NCBI GenBank assembly: GCA_015680685.1
Contig: MNCI01037715.1
Location: 1-64,000, forward strand
Reading direction: 5' to 3'
Source of the DNA: Gnetum montanum
Taxonomy: Eukaryota; Streptophyta; Gnetopsida; Gnetales; Gnetaceae
Length of the DNA: 64,000 bases
A program made the translations under genes and the position numbers. The notes beneath the pieces were generated by a model. It was not told the DNA's origin and did no database searches. It saw only the letters and a program-made list of their open reading frames with translations. Below, one piece after another: positions 1 to 10,319 of this stretch (its first letter is position 1; each line of letters begins with the position of its first letter).

Positions 1-113
1 ACAATCAAGATGCCACAACTAGTCCCATCCATGAAATTCAACCAAGTTGTGCATGAATTCTTATGATTCATATGGTTGGGTGTAGGGGTACCTATCGCTC
101 ATGATTGGTGTTT
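1..113 (+). repeat. Athila-type LTR end with start of its primer binding site
   Basis: The sequence matches the last ~100 bases of the Athila-like LTRs elsewhere in the window (LTR ends near 21283, 44304, 48573, 50751 and 31058): a TATGGTTGGGTGTAGGGGTA-like stretch, then a CTCATGA-like end followed by TTGGTG, the beginning of the decayed tRNA-Asp-type primer binding site. It is then cut off and joins the Tat-like LTR stub. Orientation is plus. It looks closest to the LTR of element M. Confidence 0.7.
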
Positions 114-212
114 CCATCATTTGGATGTCTTGGTGCTGCACTTGTGGAGATCCTTGCTTAAACTTTGAGACTTTGCTGAGTCATCGAGGCCTTGAAATTT
201 CACGGTGTTTTA
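114..212 (-). repeat. Truncated 3' LTR of the Tat-like element
   Basis: About 100 bases closely match positions 15858-15967 in the same orientation. Read on the minus strand, the repeat begins TGAAACACC at 15967 and TAAAACACC at 212. A purine-rich AAATAGGGG-like stretch sits just before the 212 end, as a polypurine tract should. The copy is cut after ~100 bases, while the other copy continues for about a kilobase, so this is a stub rather than a full LTR. Confidence 0.7.
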
Positions 213-1397
213 ATGACCCCTATTTGTTGATGTTTGGAGGGTTTGCCCAAGAGACATCGACAAAGAATGCGAAAGACCATAGAGGTAAAGATGCCAGCAT
301 CGTTCATCGGCTGCTACTCAGATGTTGCTCTATTAAACCTAGAGGTGCGAAGATTGGGAGTGTAAGGAGAAGGAGATGGATTTTACAGTTGTGAGGGAGG
401 GAGGTTCGGGGAAGACTTAAGTGTGAGCAGGGTACTTTGCAAACATGTTATTAGATAACTTCTTGTGGGTGCTTTTTTTTGTAAGAGGTTATGCTACTAT
501 ACAGTATATGTGGGATTGCTTGGGTGAGTTGCGTTACACCCATATGGCCTAGACGAGTTGTGTTTCATCCATTTTTCCTAGCTCTGCATGTCTTTCTTTT
601 TAATACAAATGCTTTCCATGAGGCGAGTTGCATTATGCCATTTCATGGACGTGATGGATATCATATGCGAAAGGCTTCCTATATGCTCACATTATGTACA
701 AACAAGAGGAGAAGGTAAGGGTGGTTGTAAAGATAAGGGAAGGAGAAAGTAAGATAAGGTTTTTGGTGGGGAAAGGCAGGGTCTGCACTCCCAAGTAGTC
801 AAGCTAGTCTGAGTAGCCACCTTAGAATGCTGTGACACCTCGCCCTCCTAGTGAGTGCATTTTTGAATAACACTATCGTAGCAAGTACCCTGCAAAAAGT
901 AACAAAGAACAAAGAACAAAATTAGTTGTCCTAATCGTTGGGGAGGCTATTGAAATAAATGCCATTTGAAGAAAAAAGGGGAGCGCAGGCCATGGAGAGG
1001 GGACCGTAGCAAGAGGAAAGGGTCCTTATGTTGACACCGTCGATAGCTAGATTCATCTTATCCATCTGACTAGGTAAGGAGCCAGTCAGATGAATCTACT
1101 AAGCCAGAGTCTAGTGGCGGTGGCAGTTGGAGGTAACTAAGGCTATGGGTGACCATAGTTTTCTTGGGGCTCCAATTGGTGATGCTGACCCTAGGAGTTG
1201 CAATTGCTGAGTGGTCATTTTAGCGGCATCTCCGAGGGATCAGTAGTATGCCTTTCGGCATATATGAGTAATCAGTAGGATGCCAGGAGGGTAGCGATGT
1301 TGCATCTATTCCAATGCCCCACCCATTTTTCCTTATGAGAATGCCATGTAGGGACGGTCAGGCCCACTTGTTTCATGGATGGTCTATTGGAAAATCC
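213..1397 (-). other. 3' untranslated region of the Tat-like element
   Basis: This stretch lies between the minisatellite after pol and the 3' LTR stub. I see no coding domain on either strand. An imperfect inverted repeat (TAGATTCATCT near 1048 and its complement near 1087-1100) could form a hairpin. Confidence 0.5.
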
Positions 1398-1800
1398 TAG
1401 TTTTTAGGTCCCGATAGACCATCATTGCTAGCTTTAAGTTCTAGCAAACCATGGTCCCAATTTAAAGTTTGGGTAGACTGAAGTGTGCTAGTTTTACGTC
1501 GTAGCGGACAATGGAAGAGCTAGTTTATGGTCCTAGAAGACCATGCTGTGGGTGTCAGTTTTGTGTCATGACCTAGGGAAAAGTCTGTGTTGGTTTAACG
1601 TCTTAGCAGACGGATGCTTACCTTGCCAGTTTCACATCACGGCGAACGGTCAAAAACTTTGTCATTTTAGCATCGTGGTAGATGCATGCAAGAAATACCA
1701 ATTTTACATCGTTGTGAACGTGTACAACACCGCCAGTTTTACGTTGTAGCAGACATATGTTACAGTGCTAGTTTTACGTTGTACTAGACGTTTTTTATCT
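1398..1800. repeat. Degenerate minisatellite, about 12 units of 33-38 bp
   Basis: Units start near 1398, 1427, 1459, 1487, 1518, 1553, 1589, 1625, 1663, 1699, 1732 and 1767. The consensus is roughly GCTAGTTTTACGTCGTAGCA followed by GACCATG and a variable tail. The array begins a few bases after the end of the Tat-like integrase frame, so it is the first part of the element's 3' untranslated region. Related units occur near 5396-5640 and 10486-10590. Confidence 0.75.
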
Positions 1801-1810
1801 TGCGTTTAAG

Positions 1811-3060
1811 CTAACCTGACATCAAAATGTGGTACTGCTTTAGGTACATATGATTCACTAGATTTGGAAGTTCTTTGCCATTGATGTCTGCTAGCTTGAA
1901 TGCTCCGTTGTCATATGCATTAACGACCAGGAAAGGGCCTTTCCATCTTGCAGAGAATTTGCTCACTGGTTCACAAACGACCTTAAGAACCAAGTCTCCT
2001 TTCTTAATCGACCATTGATGCAGGTTGTGATGATGCTTTTGCCTTTTCCTATCTTGATAGTTTTCGATATTGTCGAGTGTCTGGATGTGCGTCTCCTCCG
2101 CTGAGTCTAAATCTATGATCCTGGACTCATTGTGTTGTGTCTCATTTATAACCATGGAGAGGACCATCCGCAGTGAGGGAACCTGTAGTTCAAGGGGAAA
2201 CACTACTTTAGATCCATAGACTAGGCTGTAGGGTGTCCTACTAGTAGCTATTCTACATGTTGTACAAGAGGCCCATAGCACGTAGAGGATTTTCTCATGC
2301 CATCGCTTCTTGTTGCTACTGAGCATCTTTTTTAGTAAATTGATAACCACCTTGTTTGTTGCTTCTGTTTGACCATTCACTTGCATGTAATAAGGTGAGG
2401 AAAAAGATTACTTAATACCAAGGTTATTGCAGAATGATTTGGTTTCGGTGCTACTAAATTGTGGCCCACTATCGGTCACAATAGTCATGGGAAGCCCAAA
2501 CCTGGTTACTATGTTATCCAAGATAAAATGGCAAACCTATTGAGATGTTATCTTTCATAGGGGAATAGCCTCGACCCACTTCATGAAGTACCCAATGGCA
2601 ATGATAATGAAACTATGTCCTGCAGAAGACTTAGGCATGATGGGGCCTATGATGTTTAGTCCCCATCATTGGAATGGTCAAGTGATCTAGGTAGTATGCA
2701 ACTCAGTTGGTAACATGTGTATTAGATTTGTGTAATGTTGGCATGTGTCACACGTCTTAACTTTGGTAAGGCAATCTCATTCCATATATAGCTAGTAATA
2801 CCCTAAGCGTCTGATTTTAGTGGCCATGGCTCATGGGGCTATGTGTCCTCCACATAGACCCTCATGGACTTCGCTAACTATCCTTTATGCTTGGTCGTTA
2901 TTAATGTAGGTTAACAATATCTGATCAAAAGAGAGTCTACATAGAGTACTATCTCTGATGATGATGTATTGCTTATCATGCTTGCAGATTACATATTTTT
3001 GTGCAGATGTTAACTCTTGTGGTGGTTCACCATGTAGAAGGTAGGTTTCAATGTTGTCAT
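1811..3060 (-). pseudogene. Tat-like integrase (decayed)
   Basis: Integrase inserts the retrotransposon cDNA into the genome. Reading down the minus strand, the domains are: a zinc-binding-side linker (2885-3060, with the PEWYDNIETYL-like block known before integrase in this lineage), then the catalytic core (GYFMKWVEAIP near 2560, TDSGPQF near 2480, and YYMQVNGQTEATNK near 2370), then the C-terminal domain in an open frame 1811-2386 (DLVLKVV and WKGPFLV). In-frame stops separate core and linker. It is the last domain of the element's polyprotein, which is normal for Ty3/Gypsy. The gene cannot be translated whole. Confidence 0.85.
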
Positions 3061-3640
3061 ACCATTCTGGCATTCCTTTTGCACTTAGAGAAGAGATTTG
3101 CACTACTTGGATGACAAGGTCTATACATTCTATCATTAAAGTGGGCGAGGTGACGAACAAATGTGGTGGCACGTTTAGAGCTAGTGTAGCTAGTACATCA
3201 GCTACAATGTTCTTACTACATGACATGTGTTAGACGTCAGTCGTTGTAAATTGTTTCAGAAGGTCTTTAGCCATATTGCAATAGGGCTGCAGATGCATAG
3301 CTTTGTAGGCGTAGACTTCTATGATTTGATTGACAATAAGCATTGAATCGCCTCGGATTGCTAGGTGTTGGACATTCAGTTCTTTGGCTACTAATAATCC
3401 CTTGAGGAGCCCCTCGTATTCTGCTACATTGTTCATACAAGGAAATGCCAGGCGGTAAGCCAATGGGTGGACATCCTCAAGGAAAAGTGTGATAACGACT
3501 GTAGCACTACTGCCTCTGGTAGTCAAAGCTCCAGCAAAGTGTAATGTCGCTTCAAGGCCTGTTGGTACAGGGCTTAAACTATGTACATGTTCATTTGGAA
3601 ATTCAGGCTCTATCGTCGCCTGATCATTAACAAGTGATGC
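3060..3640 (-). pseudogene. Second, archaeal-type RNase H of the Tat-like element
   Basis: A second RNase H between the RT-linked RNase H and the integrase is the hallmark of the Tat/Ogre lineage (established for that group). Visible signs: NNVAEYEGLLKGL near 3410-3430, RGDSMLIVNQI near 3330-3360 and NIVADVLATLAL near 3165-3210. The first catalytic block, usually FDGA, reads FAGA near 3530, so one metal-binding aspartate is lost. One stop lies near 3230. The domain would remove RNA from RNA-DNA hybrids or trim primers. Confidence 0.8.
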
Positions 3641-5000
3641 TACAAGTTGGTTAGCTATCGCTTGGCCTTTCGTAGAAGATTGGCCAACATAGTGTAGGTC
3701 AAATTATGCTATGATGGCTTTCCATTGGGCTATCCTAATGCTCTCATATAAATTGTTTGTAATGGTCCATAGAATGTTGTTCTTACAAATTATGTTAACC
3801 TGGCTGCGGAAAAGATAGTGTCTACATTTTTTGAGCGCAAAAACTAACGCTAAGTAGTTATACTCTACCTCATTGTACCTCATTTCATATGCAAATAGAG
3901 CGTGAATTAGATAATAGATATGGATTTTTGACCCGTCATCCCTCTTTTGACACAACAATGCAGCTATGGACACATCGAAACTTGCTAAGTAGATGTAGAA
4001 AGGTTGATCCCTTTGTGGTGGGAAAATCATTGGAAAATGTAGTAGCTCTTTCTTTAGGTTGTCAAACACATGTTGACAGTCCTTGGTCCACTTGAAGTTA
4101 ACCCCCTTATTTAGAAAATGTTGCATAGAATGTAATTTTTCTATCAACTTCGAGATGAACCCCCTGATAAACGGTAACCTACCTTGCAACCCACGTAGTT
4201 CTTTGAGGTTTGTAGGCAGTGTCAGGTTCACAATGGCCCTAACTTTGTCGTGGTCGACTCGTATGCCAGCCTCCAATACTACAAACCCCAACATGCATCC
4301 GATTTTGACTCCAAACACACATTTTCTTGGGTTGAGCCGTAGGTCATGCCTGAGACATCGTTTAAGGATTAACTCTAAGTCCTCTAGGTGATTTTCTAAC
4401 TTCCTAGATTTAACAACTATGTAGTCTATGTATTCGTTCAATCTCTCTAAGAGGTAATCGCTAAAGATATATGTCATGGGACGTTGATAATTTGCTCCAA
4501 CATTTTCTAGCCAAAAGGGCATTATGGTATAATAGAAAGTTCCCTAAGGGGTCATGAAAGTTGTAGTCAGTTGATGTTCTAGGTTGATACAGATTTGATT
4601 ATATCCTGAAAACCCATCCATAAAGGATAGTAAAGTGTGTCTAGCTATTGTATCAATAAGTTGGTCAATACTCGGTAATGGGAAATTCTATTTAACCGTT
4701 TCCTTGTTTAGATCGCGGAAGTCTATACAGATGTGTATTCCTCCCATTTTCTTAGAAACAACAACAATGTTTGACACCCAATCCAAGTAATCAACCACGC
4801 AGATGAAACCAGCTTGATATAGCTTAGTGATTTCATCACACACTACCAACACGATTTCAAGCTTAATCTTTCGTGCTTTCTATCTAACCGCTTTGATACT
4901 TAGGTCTAACATGATGTTGTGTTGTATTAGTTGTGGGTCTAAACCGAGCATGTCTTCATATGACCATATGAACACCGCAATGTTATCTTGAAGCATTCGA
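3640..5000 (-). pseudogene. Tat-like reverse transcriptase and first RNase H (decayed)
   Basis: Copies element RNA to DNA and degrades the RNA strand. The open part (3704-4522) holds the RT palm/thumb and the RNase H; above it, to about 5000, the frame continues with stops through IAVFIWSYEDMLGLDP (the linker before RT), ICIDFRDLNKETVK and FMDGFSGYNQI. The catalytic YxDD box reads YIDYI near 4430, so one aspartate is replaced by tyrosine. The RNase H follows with SKIHIYYLIHAL-like and VEYNYLALVFALKKCRHYL blocks. Length and order fit Ty3/Gypsy pol, but the copy cannot be active. Confidence 0.88.
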
Positions 5001-5011
5001 GAAATGTCATT

Positions 5012-5317
5012 CTACGTTTGTTGGTCAGGGAGAGAACTAACCTTCAGAGTTTTGCTTTCTACTTTGTGCATAACCACAGAGACCTCAGTGAGGGAATCCT
5101 CAGTCACATCACCAGCCTCCAGGTCTAGTGTTCGGGACAAATGTTCTAGCCAGTCTAGGGATACTTCCGAGGCTGCTATGATTATGTTACGGGAGAGGGC
5201 ATCGGTTCCTATCATTGCAAGATTAGTCTGTCTAAAATTTTCCTCGTATGGGCCTGTTAGGGCTAGGGGTGCAAGTAAAGCTTTGTCCATTTGCGAACTG
5301 ACCTGCAAAACTTCCAA
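5012..5317 (-). pseudogene. Tat-like protease-RT linker region
   Basis: A 101-codon open frame directly before the RT linker and in line with it (one stop, then ISRMLQDNIAVFIWS). It has no recognised domain. Its position suggests it is the polyprotein stretch between protease and RT. Just above it the element's coding ends abruptly at about 5330, where opposite-strand sequence begins. Confidence 0.5.
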
Positions 5318-5329
5318 GAATGGAAGTTG

Positions 5330-6530
5330 TTACATTGCTTTTGTCAACATGGTGAAATGATACAAGACTTTAGGGATACGTGTTAAAAAGGATTCCAGTT
5401 TAAGGTCTTAGTGAACTGTTACAATATACATAGTTTGTAAGAAAATAGCAAGCCAGGTTTCCTAGGTGCTAGCGTAAGGTCTTCACGAACTATGACGAAA
5501 AGTATAACGTGATGTGTCTAGTGTGGAAAAATAGTTAATTTAGGATTTTTTTTTGCAAACCATAGTTAATGCAACTGGATTACAAGATTATAAGCTATGC
5601 ATTAGTTTAGGGTCTTTTCAGACTGCCATCAATGCAATATCTACAAGATTAATGGTGTGATCTTTACGCTTCATGTCAAACTGACATGTCTACGTTTTGG
5701 GAAAGTTTCACATTGATCGGACATGAAAATAGCAAGTTTTCACCATCACTTTTATAAGTAGATGGTTCGTCCTCAAAGTAAACTGTAAATGTAGCAAGGT
5801 TGAGTTAGGCTAAACTAGAAGGAAAGCGTAAGTAGACTATTTTGTAAAGGTTATTCAGGTGTAAAAATGGCACCGAAGATCGAATGCAAACATGGCAGGT
5901 TGGCCAGGATCGATGAAGTACAAGAAAGCTTGGGGAAAATTTTAAAGGCATGGGTGAAAACTCGGGAGGCTACTCCACTCGCCCAATAAGTCGTTCTTCA
6001 CCTTCCTTGTATGATATATGCATTGGGTTATTTTCACTATCATGGTGTCCTAATTTGTATTTGTTTCAAAGATGTGTGTTGTGCTGGGTATCAATACCTG
6101 CCTGTGCTAGTTACGCTATTGGAGTTTGTAATATTACTCCTATCGCCATTGTCAGAGACATACCTTGCATCGTCGCAAGGGTTTGGGTGATCTTGGGTAA
6201 TATTGTACAAACACAACACGTAACTAGTTAGGAGTCTAGGTGTTGTACCCTTGCGTAGCGCAAATAGGGTTTCGTTGCATTGCCCATAATGGTTGTGTGT
6301 TACGCTAGAGCAATATGCAGTGTTATCTTTATTGCCATTTTCATAGACAGACCTTGCACTGTCGCAAGGGTTTGGGCGATTTTGGTAATGCATCTCTAGC
6401 ATAACATGCAATTTTCTGGGAGTCAAGGTAACAAGAACCTCAATGTTGCGTAATGAATTCTTGTGAGATTTTTTGATTTTTTTCAATGTTGATAGTATGT
6501 CTAAACTATTTTTTTAATGGTAACATGTTT
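5330..6530 (+). other. Left flank of the opposite-strand insert, with degenerate repeats
   Basis: I find no convincing coding sequence here. Near 5396, 5468 and 5601 there are units like GTTTAAGGTCTTAGTGAACT that resemble the minisatellite at 1398-1800. A ~90 bp direct repeat lies at 6111-6201 and 6300-6390. The stretch would be promoter or 5' untranslated region of the gene that follows, if that gene was ever expressed (inference). Confidence 0.45.
6111..6390. repeat. Two-copy direct repeat, period 189 bp, with hairpin core
   Basis: Copies at 6111-6201 and 6300-6390 both start TTACGCTA and share CCTTGCA-(C/T)-GTCGCAAGGGTTTGGG. The CCTTGC...GCAAGG part is self-complementary and could form a short hairpin. 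The pair sits ~150 bp before the first recognisable exon of the insert gene. Confidence 0.65.
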
Positions 6531-6539
6531 TATTATAAA

Positions 6540-9500
6540 GGGTCACGCTAAGGTCCATCCTGATCATTTTGGACATCATGGGCATTCTATGCTATCTAAA
6601 TGTCCCTGTGGCCAATGTTCCTCCTCCCCATGCTCGTGTAGGGGGAGAGGCGGTTTGGTTCCGGAAGGATGCACAGGAGTTCTTGAAATTTTTATTGTGT
6701 AACTTTAGCATAATTATTTGGTCACATCTATTGGCTGAAACAGTCGACATTATCCTAGAAACGCTACTAGTTGGATCGTCACAAAGTATCTTAATGTTCC
6801 TGGTGGATGGGTCAATCGAGGCCATAGGTGGGACGGATCGTGAATAGTGCATCAAGGGTTTGAGGCACTTATCTTGGATCTGGGAGATGCCCAAGTTTAA
6901 CTGTTACCATGCCTACAAAATTTTATTCGTAGCTCATCATCTCATGACTTATTTTCAGAACCCACCTGGCCTTGTGTACTATGTTGGCGGGTAAGTTCTG
7001 TCAAGGTATTATGATGTGCTAACTATTGTCTGATTTTGCGTTAGGTATAAACAATTTTCTATATTCTATGGCATAGGTTTTTTATCGATGCGGATGGTCT
7101 CCAAGGTGATACAGACATGTTATCTATGGCCGAAACATCCATAAAGGAATTCACTTCCATCAGCAATGTGCGTGTTGGTGTCCTGGGACATCTGGGATTT
7201 GAAATCCAACACTACCCTATCTGGTATGCCAAATTCTTTGCCAAGTCTAGAGACTCCAGATCACTGGATAAGGAGTGGAATTTGGATCGTTCCATCACCA
7301 TTGACGATGTGCAAGAGAGCATCCCACTGTTTCCTTTACTTTTTGGACGTGGTAAGTTACGCTATGCTAATCAACTGTGTGACCTCATGGAATGAGAACA
7401 GTGTATAAGATTTTGATATTTTGTTGTTTTTTCTAACCTGTTGTTTTATGTTTATAGTTAGAGAATGGTGGGAGGTCACGGTGATAGCCTCTGGTCATGA
7501 CGCAGCCACCATCTTCTTCCGTTATGGTGACATAAATAAAGTGCAATGTTGGCTTTGCCACAGAGCAGCCCTGGCTGCCATAACCAATAACCTCCAAGAA
7601 GTTAGACTAACAGAGCTATTTCTAGCTATAACCCCCAATGTCATAGTAGCCAAAATGTTGGCCCTAGTTAACTCCTTCAGCGAACATGTTGAGCATCTTT
7701 ACATGCGTGTGCATAATGTGTGTATGAGTTTTAATATTAACACTTAACTATTCGCCAACTTTTTTTGCATTCCTTCATATGGTCTTCCAGTGGAAGAAAG
7801 ATCAAAGAAAATTTCTAAGCATCAGAAGGACATAGAGGAGTGGCTAGGGGTTAAAAAAGAACCAAAAGGCATCTACACTAAGAAAATCAAGCTAGAGGTG
7901 GCTAACACCATTTATCCCCTCTTCCGAGCTCGTGCTTTCCCCAAAGTACTCTTCCAAGGAAACCTCCTTGGCATAGATCAGGCTTGGATCATGCGGGAGG
8001 TTATGGAGGAGGGGACACGATATAACAGACCAAGCACCTTGCTGAAGGCCTACAGGCTAAAATGATTAAGCTTCGCAAGAAGCTTGAGTCTCGTTTCAAC
8101 ATGCATTTTGCCTTCTTTATAGCTTGTTTGCGACGTTTTGCTGAATTCCTGGTCGTTCACAGGGATGGGGTCTAGGTGCACGAGGATCGTAACCAGATCT
8201 CCAAACCATGGATTTCCCAGGTCTTCTGCACCGTTCAATCCCAAGATCCTCCTAAAGATATCAGGGAGTCATTTTCACTAACAACTAGGGATCGCGTGGC
8301 ACCTCCTGTATAAGGCTAGGACAACATGGGTGGGGTGCCCCCTTCTTACACCAACAGTGTGTCTAGGGGGAAGTACCTAGTAGAAGAAATAGTAGCTTCA
8401 TCGTTTCAGCAGAAAAAACATTGTTCAATCGTGGAATCTCCTGGCCTGATTGGCGAAGAGGGAAGGAAACTGTAGATTAAGTTTCACAGGAGCCATCCCT
8501 CAGTTGGTAAGTAGAGGAATGCGTGGTTAGTTTATGTATATTATGCTATGTATAGACGTCGTTGCATCACGTAGTGCTTGTGAGAAGTGAGTAAAGTTTT
8601 TTTCTATTTTGTTAACTGTGATGTGTTTTACAGGAAAGGGGAAAGATGTAGAGGGACTAAACCCTAAAATAGGGGCCATAGTCTTACGGCGTGCGGAAGG
8701 GACCCAAGTTTTGGAAAAGGAGGTCCCTGTTAACAACGTAGGCAGCACATGGGCTCCTATGCTCAAAGGGAAGACGAGCATAGAGGACGCCGAGGTCCTT
8801 TTGGATGAGCCAAAAAAGGAGGAGTGGTTAATCTTTGGTGAGTTTGACCATTTGCTTGACCTTTCCTCGAAGGGAAATCCTCCCGCTATTACCCTTGGGG
8901 GTTTGCTGAATTGGAGCTTTGCATTATTGTAACGTCTTAATTGCCTTTGTCTACTATGCTATGTTTAACTCATTTTGTTTGTGTAGTAGGCACTTCTAAT
9001 AACAGTGACGTACCTTCATCAGCAACCCCTACTCAACATTGGGGTGAGGCTCCTAACAAATTCACCTTTATGGAGGGCATTGTGAATGATATGATCAGTC
9101 TCTTGGAGCAAATCGATCCTAAGATTGGTACGTCACTATTATTATGGAAGAATTATTGAAATTATGACATTACGTTATCCTGTTGCATCTAACTATTATT
9201 TTTCATGTTACAGCATCTCGCCTCAAATGGGATTCAAAGAGCCTATCGACATAGATGTTGCCCCTGAACCCTCACTAGAGGTGAACGAAGTGCCACACTG
9301 CGTTTATGATGAAATGCGTAAATGTGCATTGCACTCAGCTTGTTCTCTATGGAAGAGTCAGAATGTCAACGAAGATCTCTGGAAGAGGTTGTAGAAAGTA
9401 GAAAAAGAGAAAACGACCCTAACTACTAGGGTTGAGGGCCTTGAGTCCAGGAACGAATTTCTGCAAGCTTGAGATACCAATGACGAGAATTGATGGATAG

Positions 9501-10319
9501 CTGTGATTGACTACACCCACTATTGGATGGTCATCAGGAACAACATCCAAGCCAACCATGAGCTCATCGAGCAATGGATGCAAATGGATCTCCTAGCCTA
9601 GAAGAACCAAGACTAGAAGGACTTTAGTGCAAGGGTCCAAGAATGGGGCCAGGCACAGAAAAATCATAAGCACATGTATAAGCAAGAATGTGCTGCCTAC
9701 CGCCAACATTACAGGGATTCTGCGATTGAAGCACAGTTCCTTTGGTTGTTCCTCGATGTCATCGGTGCTTCTAGAGCCTATGAAAATTTTTAGGAGCAAG
9801 TAACAGTGAGTGCCTCCCCTGAGAGAGAGAGAACCCTCCCTAGCAAGGAGACTACTTTTCCTTCCTTTTTTCCTGAACCACCCCAGTGGACTCCTGTGGA
9901 AAAAGGGAAGGTAAAGGCTGGAACTAACCTAGGAGATGGCATTTGGGTAGAGCTCACTGAGGATGAGATTATGCGATGCCTATTAGTAGGCCTGGAATAA
10001 ATTCCTTTCATGGTTGACACAGGACCATCATAGGTAAGCTATGCGACTATTGTATTATTCTTACACGTGATTTTGATGACGACGCTAACGTTTACTTCAT
10101 GTCAAATTGTAGGGTCGACATGAAGAGGGTCCTCATGAGGAGGAGCCTCACAGAGATGATCGCCCTCACGAAGAAAATCCCCATGAGGAGAAGCCTCATA
10201 GAGAGGATCGTCCCCATGAAGAGAAACCACCCGAAGAAGATGCTTATGAGGAAGATCCTCATGAGGTGGAGGTGGAGTTAAATGAAACAGATGGAGGTGG
10301 TAACAAAGAGGATGTGTAG
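6540..10319 (+). pseudogene. Spliced antisense gene inside the Tat-like element; HAD (FCP1/NIF-like) N-terminal part
   Basis: Apparent exons on the plus strand: ~6540-6990, 7077-7351, 7458-7717, 7791-8507, ~8632-8840, ~8987-9126, ~9211-10034 and 10112-10319, separated by 60-150 bp introns with GT and AG ends. The 6990/7077 and 7351/7458 joins keep the frame. Exon 1 resembles plant FCP1/NIF-type HAD phosphatases: a hydrophobic strand ending LDIMGIL (motif I, degenerate), then EFLKFLL, IIIWSH, KGLRHLSWIWE and YFQNPPG; exon 2 continues with MLSMAETSIKEF. The usual DDSPYK-type acidic block is lost. Exons 3-6 are unrecognised. Exon 7 looks coiled-coil, and the last exon encodes acidic PHEE/DRPHEE repeats ending at a stop at 10319. 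In-frame stops (mostly TAG) near 6848, 8175, 9392 and 9600 show decay. It could be a captured host gene or a lineage-specific extra gene. The exon structure is well supported, the HAD identity moderately. Confidence 0.6.
10112..10319 (+). repeat. Acidic tandem peptide repeat in the last exon of the antisense gene
   Basis: The exon follows an AG acceptor and encodes about six imperfect repeats of the type PHEE(E/K)PHR(D/E)DR. The underlying DNA repeat is 12-30 bp (CCTCATGAGGAG-like). The peptide is highly acidic and histidine-rich, likely disordered. The frame stays open to the stop, unlike earlier exons. Confidence 0.65.

Noticed and set aside
101-394. 97-codon plus-strand frame and its relative at 15838-16050
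   Set aside because: They share residues only because both lie on the Tat-like LTR start; the frame is antisense to the LTR and breaks at its edge.
491-718. 75-codon plus-strand frame
   Set aside because: No family signs, inside the element's untranslated region.
4083-4391. Plus-strand frames over the Tat-like RT
   Set aside because: Shadows of the minus-strand RT coding.
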